64,000 bases of DNA from Eunapius fragilis (Eukaryota > Porifera > Demospongiae > Spongillida > Spongillidae). Position 1 is the stretch's first letter. The number at the start of each line of letters is the position of its first letter. Below are positions 46,932 through 58,200 of this stretch, piece after piece. A model generated the notes under the pieces. It worked only from the letters and a program-made list of their open reading frames with translations, was not told the DNA's origin and made no database searches. The DNA is taken from assembly GCA_963681505.1 (NCBI GenBank), contig OY811985.1:3436549-3500548 (forward strand), written 5' to 3'. The translations under genes were made by a program, and so were the position numbers.

Positions 46932-49900
46932 CAGGACTTGCCTCCATTCCACATCACAAGGTGTTGAGGACAGTGGACCCAAGGTTTACTACTCGCCAGA
47001 GTTAAGTGGAGCTCGAAATCGTACTTCTTAGAAATCTCTGTGTTAAATGTACGACAAGGAACAGTGTGAAATTGTACATGCAATGTGCATCATAGTACAA
47101 AATGCTGCACACCAGTTGGAGTTACATGTATGCACGGGATAGCTGGATTAAGGTTACCAATGTGTGCATGTATATTAGTCATTCACCCTAAGCCATACAA
47201 AGCCAGCACACACATACACAAAGCATGGACAATCACACACACAAACACATACACAGGGAAAGTGAGTATGGCGCTGAAGGCGCCAAGTACGGTGCCGCAG
47301 GCGCCACCTTGGAGCCAAGATGGCATTATTAAAGAGTGGGGCGGTTAGTGAGTTTCAATGAAGAGTGTCGGGAGGGAGGGACGGGTGCAATTTGAGGGCG
47401 GATTTGGAGAGGGGTGAAAAGTTGAAGGGCGTAGCGGGCCTTCGGCCCCCCCTCCCTACCCTAAGCCCTAATTTTTTCTCCCTCACTCTCGCAGTCCTCC
47501 GGACTGCTGGTTACAGCACCTTACATGTTGACTCAAAACCATTTTCATGTTCCAGCCACACCAATTTCATTCAATAGGTGTAACAAAATAGCATTCACAC
47601 CAACCCCCACCTGAATCCACCCCCCAAAACACTGCATAATTAGTATCCATCCCTTCCCCACAACCTTCTGTGAAGCTGCCAAAGATACCTGAGTGTTCAG
47701 GAAACACAGGATTAATCCCAACAGTGTAGTGTGTGGGCTGAGATAACTCATATGGCTCTCTGATGTAGATACCCCTCCTGTTCTTGGGGTGAAGCAAGGA
47801 AACCTAACACATAGAAAGTAAAAGCTTCAAGGCACAAGCCAAGACCTCCAAAAACAGACCTTAAAAATGATGTCATTGGCCACGTAGTTAGCACCCTCCA
47901 CAATGGCTTCATAGGCCTTAGGGACCTGCATACATACATCACATTGTTGGAATGTTCCACATGTGCATCTCCACCTCCACAGTACCTCACACCTAAGCTC
48001 ATACACAACTGTGCGTATATCCAGCCCTCACATCCAACATTACAAGCATTCACACTTACATGTACATCTGTGTACTTTATATCTAATGATACTGGCATGT
48101 AGTACAAGTACTCAAATGGAAAACAACATATGGAAAAATGGGAAGTGATGGACTGACACAGAAGACATGTACACGTATGTACTTTTACATGTACACCTAT
48201 GTATTTACATGTACTTACACATATCAGGACAAACACACAAACCTGTAAGACACCATGGCCACTTGAAAACAAGTCACATGATCCAGAGGAGCCGAGGGGT
48301 ACAGCGGTGTTCTCCAGCACCCGCTTTATGAGCGATGGTGTGTAGGGGATGCCCCTGGCTTTCAGGGCCGACAGAAGGAGAGCTGAAGTAAAATAATGGC
48401 CACAGATCAACAAAAATGTACACATACCTACATGTACAGGCATATACATGCATACAGACTTTATTACACGACGTACACACAGGTACACGCATGCATGCGC
48501 GTACATAAGCATATGCACATGTATACGTGCACTGCCCCAAATAAAAAGCAAACACTGCAAATAGAGCATACACATAAAGAATTGACATTAAAAAGGTCAA
48601 TTATATGAATAATTAATCTATTAATACGAAATTCTCATTTAATTTACTTCTCTGTGCAGTATTTTAAAAATCAGTCCTAGATTAACAACAACCAATTCCA
48701 GTGAATGAGAAGGTATCGTGAGGGGAAATTACCTATACATCCAGATGCATTAGGTGAGGACATAGATGTCCCATTCATTAACTGGCTCCTCTGAAGGGTC
48801 CACTTGGGTACTGAAGTTACTGCACCACCAGGTGCAGTGATAGTCACACCTCTGTCTCCATCAAGCCTAAGACATTATTGTGCAGGTAGGAAAAAGAGGA
48901 AAGGGGAGGAGTAGGTGGAAGAGGAGGAGGAGGGAGCAGATGGAAGAGGAGGGAACAGGAAAGAGATGGAAGAGGGAGGAGGGAGGGGAGAAGCCGGCTC
49001 ACGTTGGTCCCCGGGAGCACCAGGTATACGGCAAGCAGTCCTTCTGATGCATCATGGAGTAGCTGGCAGCCATCATGTCAGGAGAGACAAAGGCACCCAC
49101 CCCTGATCACGGAGAGGAGGTTAAAAATAATATCCCAATTTAAACAAGGGTGCCGGACCAACTAACCAATCAGGGAATGCGTGTTCCCCCCAGGACACCC
49201 GACAGTAGACAGAGCTGGACCATTATTGCCTGCACTTGCAACAAACACTATGTTGTGTTTGGTGGCCAGCTCAATGAAGAGTTCAGTCACTGCCCTGGGA
49301 GAGGCGGGGCATTCGAAGTGGGGTGGGACAGGCATAAACAGAGTCCATTTGTGGAAACACCACATACCCGGCATTGGCCCAATGAGAGGCCTCACCGTAG
49401 CTAAGGTTGATCAAGTCCACCTTTGCCTCCTTAGCAGCTATTGCCTTTGATGGAAGGAAGGAACATTTTGGCATCAAGCACACCCACATATGTACACACA
49501 CATGAACACACAGACGCACGCACCCAGACACACCCTCATACACACCCACACACTTCTCCCGGGTTTAATGCGCTAACTAATCACATTGGGCAGAGTAAGA
49601 TGCTGCATATAATTACCACACACAGTTCCATACCATATATTACCATAGGTGAAAACAGCAATAGGGAGATTCACCATGCATCTTACACGTGAGGCAGGAC
49701 ACTTACAGCTCTGATAAGGGAACTGCATGTTTCCATGGTGTTCAGTCTGGTGTCACCAATCTTTATACTGAGTATCTGAGCACCGGGTGCTATTCCATTC
49801 AACTCGGGCTTGTCAGGAAAGTAAGCTGCAGCTATTGATGCAACATGGGTACCATGGGAACCTTGAACCGCACAAATGAGAGCCCATGGAGAGAAAAAAA

Positions 49901-49958
49901 ATTTGAATTCACCTGTTCCAGGTGTTAGCAGGTGCAACACAAGCTGTCCCCAAACACA

Positions 49959-50015
<57 letters not shown>

Positions 50016-53000
50016 CGCCCCTTCATGTACTTGAACTTTCACAGCATCTGCATACCTCTACAACCCCCTCCCCCATACACTGTATACACACATCCCATCC
50101 ATACAATCACCGATAACCCCGCTAGTAGCCCAGATTTTAAAAAAGCAAAAAGGTTTAAATAACCAATTCCACTGTACAAAATAAAATTGCACACACACAA
50201 AACACCCACACACACACACACTCATGTGGATCACACACATACACACTCACAAACCCTATCTCACCTGCCATGGTTACGATGCTCAGAACATCTCCCTCCT
50301 CATAGATATTGATGGAGTAGTTTATATGATCTGAAAATACATGTAAGGGGGTTAACAACACAATGCCACTCAGGACTCACTTCATACGAGGGTTCCCACT
50401 ACATGTGGTCTGATATGCCCCCATAACCAGATATGTCTATGGAACCACCCTCACCTTCCTTGCTGAATGTGGCATATTGCCTGCTTTCCTTATATGGCTT
50501 CAGAAGAGTACACAGGGCCAGGTCCCCAGACTCGGTGACATCCACAACAGCACTGCCGTATAGGGAATGGAAATATCATGGGGGAGGTACAGGGAAAGGT
50601 CTGTGACCACACCTCCAGGAGTTGCCATCATGGAACACAACGCAGTCATAGATGGGACCAGCACACTTGCTCTTGCTCAGGGTGGACAATAGTTCCACTT
50701 GCGCTTCTAGGTCTTCATGCTTCAATTTTGATTCCTTGAAGTGGGAAAGGGGTGGGGGTGAGTGATGGGAGGGGTGGGGTGAGTGAGGGGAGGGTGGGGT
50801 GTGAGGGGAGGGTGAGGTGAGTGAGGAGAGGGGTGGGGTGAGTGAGGGGAGGGTGAGGTGAGTGAGGAGAGGGGTGAGTGAGGAGAGGAATGTGGGAGTG
50901 GTTGAGAGGGAAGAGGGATGTGGTGAGTGAGGAGAGTGAGAGGTGAGTGAGGAGAGTGAGAGGTATGTGGTGAATGCGAGGAAGAGATTGGTATGAAGTA
51001 GGGTTGGTGTTAGGAGGGAGGGTTGGTGATGGGGAGGGAGGATTGGCGTTAGGAAGAGGGAGGGTTGGTGACAGGGAAAGGGAGGATTGGTGGGAAGAGG
51101 GAGGGTTGGCGTTAGGAGAGAGGTTGGTGTTAATGCAGAGTGGGAGGATAATGGAATTTAATGGGTGGGTATGGCACAACACATGCAGCTTACTAGTGTA
51201 CTGTCTGAACAGGAGGTTGCCAATTCCTTCAATGCTCCCACCAGCAATGGGTTGTGCTTATGTTCCCAGGACTTCTTCTGATAATCATCCTGTAAAGGTA
51301 TCGGTCTTACATAATCAGTACCACCCAACAGAGCAACAAAGATGACAGCATACCGACAGCAGTGGAAAACACTGGGTTTCAGATATAGACAGACATCAGA
51401 GAACTGGGCATCAGATAACTGATACCAGCTAAACATTTTAATAGTACCTGTCCAGCAGCCAACCACATGCAACCTCCTTTACCTGCCAGCCAGGTAATTG
51501 AAAGTGCTTTAATTTTAAAGGGTGAGGCATTTTGCTTGCAGCGACTTAGTTCAGAGAATGGTAGGATGCATGCACAGCAATTTGGTAGCCTGAATAGTGG
51601 GAAAACGGGCCCCTGTATGCGAACTGCATACATGAAATTTACGGGACCATCCACTGCATATCACGCGACCGTCTTCCCCATATTCAGGGTGCTGAATTGC
51701 TGCGATGGCAGCTACAAGTTTATTGTGTCATCAATAAACCCTACAATAATACTAGATAATGTCATTTAGTGTATCCATAAAAGATGACACACTTACATAT
51801 ATTGACCCAACTTTTACTGATACACTATCCTACACGATTTATATGCTTTGTGCAATCTACCACACACTGCATAACAACGGCTATGATAGATAATCCATAT
51901 TGATATGGTGTGCAAAGAAGACAGTTGTAAGCACAGGTGAGCGCTCACATTACAGAGTGATGTGAACATCGTGACCAGCCATTGGGCTCAGTGAAAAAGT
52001 GCTGTTAAAACAAACTATGAACTGCACGGTGCTGACAAGTACTGCTTGTCGTCATAGTTACACATATTTGTATTCATAATAATAAAACTGCAGCTAAAAA
52101 CGTTGACATTCACACGAAGGTTCTGTTCATCAACAGAAAGTCATCCAATAGGACAGAATGATAGTCTCAGCTAGTCTGCATTCATACTTGTATAATTAAC
52201 AACATTGTTTCAAGTCAGAATGCGACAATGAATAAGTTAAAGCTTGTTGTCTCCATGTTTATGCACTACCACTGGTACATTCTAAAAATTGAGAGCCCAA
52301 TGCCACAGCTATCATGGTTAGATGCCACTGGGCATGTTAGATGGTGTTATTTGCTTGTTCTCCATCTGTTATGAGAACCTGCATAATACATTGAACCTCA
52401 AGTTAACCTATAGTACTAATGAACATATTTGTTGTGTTGTGACCACGCAGGTACAAGAATATATAACTACGTTCTATCAGTTTGCACACTCTCTTGTTAC
52501 GGAGCAGTATGAAGCATGGGGAGGAGGGGCTGATCAAACTGGCCAGGATTGCCACTTCTTCAAAGGCCATACTAGTCCATCTGATGTAAGTTTATTCCTT
52601 AGTTCTAATATCTGGGTTTGCATGTACTATTATTACCTATTCTATTAGTTACAGTTAAAAATATCAAGGGTCTCAAATCTATGTGAGACCCCCCCCCCCC
52701 CCCCCCCCCCCTTCCTTTCCTATTAAGGCCAGTGCATGCATGTATTATTATAACAAATATAAAGGGTGTGTCCTGGTATCACCATTTATTGTACCAATCA
52801 TACACAAGAGTTGAATGGAGGTATTAGATGGCAACCTGGGAAAAAATGGTTTAACGGCCATCTTAGACAAAAATCCATGGATATCTGAAGGCTAGGATAA
52901 TAACATTCAAGTCAAACATGCACATCATTTATGCAACGGGGATGATTTTACCCCGAGGAAGAGGGAGCCATGGTAACCCTACACCAATGACTTGCAACTA

Positions 53001-53976
53001 TACCACGTATGATGACGTGCACATCACCCTCAATACATACCACATCCGCTGCATGATCTACAACAACTGCACCAAAGGTCATTATTATGTGTTCACCTAA
53101 TGCTAGGTAATGACATTTATGTGCGTGTTAATGTGCAATACATGTACATTGCCAAAGCCATCCTTCCACAGGGACGCACGGCTGTGTATACACTGTAATC
53201 GTCAGGTTGTTTGTGTAGTGAATATCTTGGTAGTGCACACTATTTTTTTAAATCCTAGTATTTGTGGTGCATTTATAAAATATCATCGTGATCATATTAT
53301 TGTTCACTGTGCTAGAACAGTTGCATCAATAATATTTCAGCTCATTTGATAACTCCATTTAATGCCATCTTGGAGTATGTTAATAACAGGCACCACGGTA
53401 AAAGCATTACTCCCACAACACTTTCGGAGGGCATATTTCAGGCGGAGTTACAGCCTTCCGGTAAATAACGTTGGGGTACGCGCTCTGAAGTTAGCATTCA
53501 CACCGTCCAACCAACCTGCAGACGTCCTCTCACGGCCACCGGGAAAAGCTCGAACCCTGCTTTCACCCCCACGTGCCATTCTCCAGTTGGGTTCCTCCAC
53601 TGGACTGGAATCTTCAGCGTCCTACCGGTCAGTCCTATAATCTCCAAAGGCTCCCCGCCGTTGTCCCGGGCTTTCCTGACGGTAGACGTGTCCACGTCTC
53701 CGCTTCCCGACGTGTCAATGAAGTCCACGATTTTGGGGCGGCCATCAAGCGTCGTCTTGACGTATCAAGCATGCAGTTTTTTACGTCATTGGAACCATAA
53801 GCCGTGCGTATTCATACCTGCAGCCCTGCCACAGCTGGGTCAATCCCCGTGTCCAGTACTGCAATCACGATCCCCCTGCCATCGAAGTCGGGATTCGCCT
53901 GGCAGAATTTCTCTGCTCCTGTTTCGCGTTTGGGCACTAAGCCGTGGAATGGAAATGGTTCCAGAGAACCATCCAT
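37714..53976 (-). CDS. TPP2: Tripeptidyl peptidase II
   Basis: Giant cytosolic subtilisin-family serine peptidase that removes N-terminal tripeptides downstream of the proteasome. About 33 exons give near 1190 residues (about 1250 in vertebrates): 53976-53818, 53755-53516, 51289-51194, 50734-50613, 50552-50455, 50330-50265, 49861-49707, 49444-49368, 49294-49167, 49102-49003, 48866-48733, 48382-48243, 47925-47860, 47803-47689, 47037-46930, 46834-46773, 46724-46645, 46564-46464, 46059-45956, 45690-45574, 45510-45410, 45217-45121, 43318-43136, 42058-41859, 40513-40432, 40366-40221, 40118-40022, 39968-39921, 39566-39493, 39437-39389, 38213-38124, 38028-37968, 37794-37714. The catalytic triad is visible: D42 in [10 protein letters not shown]263 in [10 protein letters not shown]448 in NGTSMSSP, with oxyanion Asn in SAGNNGP. 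The C-terminus LLGWNHC ends DKYQLF. The junction 38124/38028 does not keep phase, so one small exon is probably missed there. Confidence 0.93.
37826..37908 (-). repeat. GT-rich microsatellite in the last TPP2 intron
   Basis: Interrupted (GT)n with GCATG and CGTG breaks, between exons 38028-37968 and 37794-37714. Confidence 0.9.
39080..39245. repeat. GC-rich dispersed repeat in a TPP2 intron
   Basis: A GC-rich island in an AT-rich intron (between exons 39389 and 38213), with small hairpins such as CTGGGGCTTTGCCCCAG and an inverted pair CATTGGGGAGC/GCTCCCCCAATG. A stretch of similar flavour (GGCGCC-rich with GCGGGCCTTCGGCCC) occurs at 47270-47450. Likely a short dispersed element. Confidence 0.55.
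40735..40985 (+). repeat. 51-bp minisatellite in a TPP2 intron
   Basis: Five units of about 51-53 bp, each with GGGAACTAATGGATGTGG and GGTTCCCTCTGC. The first and last units diverge. It lies between exons 42058-41859 and 40513-40432. Confidence 0.9.
41655..41707 (-). other. Small intronic hairpin
   Basis: Inverted repeat with arms 41655-41677 and 41683-41707 (inner 15 bp perfect, GGAGATTCTAAGTGC) and a 5-nt loop, in the same TPP2 intron as the 51-bp minisatellite. It resembles the 34373 hairpin in shape, with no sequence similarity. Confidence 0.65.
42103..42600 (-). repeat. 18-bp minisatellite in a TPP2 intron
   Basis: About 25 units of ACACATCACCACTGCACT type, starting some 45 bp upstream of the acceptor of exon 42058-41859, with interspersed variants (CATGATATTA, TATTACCACTA). 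Confidence 0.92.
43380..44300 (-). repeat. 27-bp purine-rich minisatellite in a TPP2 intron
   Basis: About 34 units of GAGGTAATAGTGGTGAGG plus GAGAGGGAG, with 26-bp and 18-bp variants, between exons 45217-45121 and 43318-43136. Strong purine/pyrimidine strand asymmetry makes triplex or similar structure conceivable. Open frames up to 354 codons here are artefacts. Confidence 0.93.
44555..45095 (-). repeat. 12-bp minisatellite carrying CAG|GTA in every unit
   Basis: About 45 units of CAAGTACCTGCA. On the TPP2 coding strand the unit reads TGCAGGTACTTG, which contains both an acceptor-like CAG and a donor-like GTA. The array starts 26 bp after the donor of exon 45217-45121. Because 12 is a multiple of 3, all frames without a stop stay open (up to 258 codons); none looks coding. 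Confidence 0.93.
45740..45905 (+). repeat. C-rich minisatellite in a TPP2 intron
   Basis: About five units near 30 bp containing CATGTACCCCTCC and CCATCCTTCATCATCA, between exons 46059-45956 and 45690-45574. Confidence 0.85.
46867..46926 (-). repeat. (TG)n microsatellite touching a TPP2 5' splice site
   Basis: About 30 CA units on the plus strand. On the coding strand the inferred donor of exon 47037-46930 reads T|GTCTGTGTGTG, so the microsatellite supplies most of the intron start and is only 3 bp from the exon. Confidence 0.85.
49960..50014 (-). repeat. (TG)n microsatellite in a TPP2 intron
   Basis: About 26 CA units on the plus strand, between exons 50330-50265 and 49861-49707. Confidence 0.9.
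50745..51145 (+). repeat. G/A-rich variable minisatellite in a TPP2 intron
   Basis: Irregular tandem units built from GTGAGTGAGGAGAGGGGTGG and AGGGAGGGTTGGTG, with only weak period, between exons 51289-51194 and 50734-50613. Highly strand-asymmetric. Confidence 0.8.
52451..52585 (+). CDS. Candidate plus-strand exon inside TPP2 intron 2
   Basis: An open 45-codon block flanked by an acceptor-like ACCACGCAG and a donor-like GTAAGT. It reads [20 protein letters not shown], then [20 protein letters not shown], with natural-looking composition. A second plus-strand open block at about 52950-53099 ends [12 protein letters not shown] and a stop. I could not join them in phase and do not recognise either. 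They may be exons of a nested gene, remnants of a retroposed gene, or chance in the 2.2-kb intron between TPP2 exons 53516 and 51289. Confidence 0.3.
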
Positions 53977-54402
53977 CGATCTGATATCTAATTATATTTA
54001 TGACAGTTAATAAAGAATGTAGTGCCTTAATGCGCATGCGCAAAGTCAGTTTTCGCGGAGAAAGGTTGGGATTGTGAAGGTAGGCAAGTAGTTCCGAAGA
54101 GCATAATCTGAAAACGTTCGATAACGACGCACTAAAGAGCACTGGTTAAGTCACAGCGGAACTGATCTGTCTGCCTCAATAAATTCAGGGTGGGAACATC
54201 GGCCGCTCCCTCTTCACCAGCTGGAAATACCCTGGCAATCTCATTAAGTGGATATTGTTGTCTGTGAGGTTTAGGGAAGAGCTGTGCTCTGCCGTGTTAT
54301 ACCGATACGCAGCAACAAAAAGTCCTGACGAGATATTGCGACTCGACAGAGCAGAGGTGTAAAAAGGAATTTGCCAATTTAGCATTTTCATCTACCACCC
54401 TG
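53977..54402. promoter_or_regulatory. Divergent promoter region of TPP2 and TFDP
   Basis: The two start codons face away from each other 426 bp apart, and neither side has room for another gene, so the interval must contain both promoters. It is richer in CpG than the flanking AT-rich DNA (for example GCGCATGCGC at about 54031 and TTTCGCGG at about 54052). TTTCGCGG resembles an E2F/DP site (TTTSSCGC), which would be interesting next to an E2F partner gene, but this is only a motif match. No TATA box is evident. Confidence 0.5.
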
Positions 54403-55175
54403 ATGGCCTTGCAGACCAACGGAAGGGCGAAAGGCAAGGACAGTGGTAAGTGTATGGGGCAACATAGCTGTCCTATTTAACGCGAGCGACGATTCGCTTT
54501 CTTACCTTTCTGTCCAGCTGCCTCTGGTAGAGCATCAGCTGTTCATTCGTCCAATCACTTGGTACTTTTTGTGTTTGTTTTTTTATTGTTTCCGTTTTGT
54601 AACTATATTTAGAACTCACGCGGAACGATAGTATTGGGGAACTGTTGTGTGTGGTTGGAGACTGACAGACACAAATACAGAATATATGTTTCTTTTTTTT
54701 TTTTTTAGGGCGAACATAATTTGTAGGTGGGGGGGCCATCTCCTTATCCTTAATATGAATTTTATTACACATGCATGGAGGTCGCAAACCGTTGCAACAG
54801 TAACAGACCTTGCATGACTGTTCTACATTTGCACCAGCATAGGCAATCTCAGAGGCTCAGATAGTTACAGAGGAGAAGCATGTATGTTGTCCCTTCCCTC
54901 CCTCACCCCCCCTCTTCACCTGTACTGCACCATGTATCTTGGGGCTGTTGGCCATATCTCTGGATACCCTCCAACTTCCTTTGGTCTCCCTGTTTGAGTG
55001 TTTGCTCACCAGCACACCTATTAAGTAAAAACATTCTGTTATAAAACTTGTTTGGCAGGTGGTAGTGGAATCACTTGTGTGCGAATTCATCTTGTGACTT
55101 CCTTGCAGACACTGGAGCATTCTGAGGGTAGTGCACAAGCGTTCAATCAGAGTGTCCAATTACAAGGTGTGTACT

Positions 55176-55230
<55 letters not shown>

Positions 55231-58200
55231 ATTGAGTGTGTGGTTTCAGCATTCTGTTTACCTAGGTGACCTCAAGTCCTTAGTAGGGTCACTACTGGGT
55301 GGCAGCATGGAGGTACAGAGGTGTCAGTTATTGATGATCACTGCTTTGACTTTGATGTGTCATTGTTTTCTAGCTCATGCCAGGAAGCAATTCACGTCTA
55401 ACGTCTGTCAAGCCTAGCATGTCCCCTGTTTCTGCATCTAGCTCAGCCACTAACCCCGCCACCCCGACCAGTGGGGGTTGGATCAGTAGGAAGAGGGGGA
55501 GGAGTTTTGAGGCAGATGATAACCCTAAGAGACAGAAGAGCTCCTCTTACTCTTCCAGACAGTCTGGAGAGAAGCAGCACAACAAGGGGTTAAGACACTT
55601 CTCACAGCGGGTCTGTGAGAAAGTCAGAGAGAAGGGTACTACTACGTATAACGAGGTTAATAAATACTGCATATAGTGAGGTTGATACTTTTGAAGTGTA
55701 GACTAAGATAGATCATATGCAACGCTAGCACTATAATGGAAAGTTCTGTTACAACGTTACTGTGTCTACATTTGTGGAAACACTCCCAATTAAAATAATC
55801 ATAATTTGCTTTTTGGGGGCGGTGTGAGGTGTGACAATGATGTTGACCAACTAAGGGGTGGAGCTTAAGGGGTAGGATGGTGTTGACATGTAAAGAGGGA
55901 GAGGAAGAATGTTGTTGAGCAATTTGGCAAGCACTAACACGTCTTGCATTTCAGGTTGCTGATGATCTGGTTAAGGAGCTAACGGAGTCGGAAAGAAAAG
56001 CGCCCGGATCAACCAACATGGTATGCTCAGTGCTATTTGGGGGTAGGGGGTGATGGGGGGGGGGGGAGTAGTCTATAGTGGGTGGGGTGAGGGTAGTCTG
56101 TAGTGGGTAGTCTGTAGTGGGGTGAGGGTAGACTGTAGTGGGTAGTCTGTAGTGGGGTGAGTAGTGGGTAGTCTATATTGGGGTGAGGGTTGTCTGTAGT
56201 GGGTGAGGGTAGTCTGTAGTGGGGTGAGGGTAGTCTGTAGTGGGGTGAGGGTAGTCTGTAGTGGGTAGTCTGTAGTGGGGTGAGGGTAGTCTGTAGTGGG
56301 GTGAGGGTAGTCTGTAGTGGGTAGTCTGTAGTGGGGTGAGGGTAGTCTGTAGTGGGTAGTCTGTAGTGGGGTGAGGGTAGTCTGTAGTGGGGTGAGGGGT
56401 AGTCTGTAGGGGGTAGTCTGTAGTGGGGTGAGGGTAGTCTGTAGTGGGGTGAGGGTAGTCTGTAGTGGTGTGGGTCTACAGTGGGTGGGGCACTGGATAA
56501 TGGATAACAGTTTTTTAAAGTGTGGTTTTAAGGGTGGACTTTGCATGTAGAGGATGGAGTACATCAGTAGGACCTTCTGTGCATAACACAAATGTTCAGC
56601 TTGGGGCAGTGCAAGCTTAAGTGGGTAATAAGTGCCCATCTGGAATGCATGAGGCTGATAGGAAATAGGTACTGTGAATGAAAACTACCTGTTCTCTTTT
56701 TGTAGGATGTATTGAGAGAGTAATGTGTATTTTGTATTTAGTGTACCTGTTGTTGTGGATAGCCATTGTGGGATAATTAACACTAATCAACATGACCAGC
56801 TATGGTGTAGGATATGCCTAGCTGAATGTATTCATGCAGCACACAAGCTGTGCACGTGTATAGAATATTGGGTGATTGTTCTGTATTTGAAGTACCTTCT
56901 AGCCATATTCACTGCATACCAGAAGCCTCAAATCGTAACCTGTATGAAAATGGAACAGTTTGAACAGTTTGAAGTCTTCTCTAAATGGAGAGCACTATCA
57001 CCTCAAATTTCCCTGTTTATCAAAATACCTGCTAATGCTATGGATTCTGGGGGTGCAATTTCATTTTACTGGAAGTGATCAAGAAGTTTTCTTAGTGGTA
57101 CAAAAAGGCTTTAAATTTATTCACTTTCAAATGATTTTCCCACTCAAATTGCCCACGAGTTTGTAGTGTATGCCTCAAAGACCCACTTCCTAATTTCATT
57201 TAGTTGCTGGGTATTGTGCTTTACAAATACCATTATAGCTGTGGAACAAATGTATAAAAAGAGGTTGTAGAGTGTATATTAAAGTCATCAGCAGAATGCT
57301 AAGAACAGGCTAAATTGCCCATAGTACTACACTGCATTGGGCTGTACTAACAGCTAGCATATGCATATAGCTTACCTGTGGCAAACAGGCCTTGCTGCAC
57401 CCTCAAACAGAGCTGATGACATGAACTGGAAATGGCAGATAGTCAAAGTTATTATGAGCCAGGAGACCAGACAGCATCTTCGATGAGCTCCAGGGTTATT
57501 GTAAGAGGGACTTACGATTGTACAATTGCTGCTGATCCTATTCCCTATTGCATTGACTAATGTGCCACACTTGTAATGCACACACAAAACCACACTTATA
57601 GGATGTGTCTCTCATCGCTGCCTGTGGGCCCATGTGCATTATTGACAGCAGAATACAGTTTGAGCGCCATCACTATTACCCTCTCCTGTTTTACCCCATC
57701 TCCCTCCTCTCTCACCACAATCACTTTCATCTTTCTATATTGAGGGGTGTCCTTTCATATATACCTCTGGTAGTTCCCTCAGTAGTTTGGTATATATTCC
57801 ATAATAACAGCAGGTTGTTGTGTCTTGTATATGTATTTATTCTTCCATTTGTGTATACATTGGGCATGTTCATTTGCCTTCTAATCTTTAACTTTGGTCT
57901 CACTGATGGAGAAGGCCGGACTGTTGCCAGGCGGCAGGAGTGACCAGCCCTATTTTATTAGCTGGAAAGTAGGAGGCAGGGTGTGTTGTCTTTCTGCTAC
58001 GGGATTCTTAATGTAATTTTATTGACACACCTTATGGTTTTCTTCTCCCAACTTGGTTCTCCATTCCTCCACTCTCCCCTTCCCACCCCTCTCTCCATTC
58101 CTCGTCTCTCTCCCCACCCCCTCTCCATTCCTCCTCTCTCCATTCCTTCTCTCCCCTGTCCCATCCCTCTCTCCCCTGTCCCACCCCTCTCTCCATTCCT

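Noticed and set aside
56073..56639. 188-codon Thr/Leu/Pro frame
   Set aside because: Antisense of the TFDP intron 5 minisatellite.
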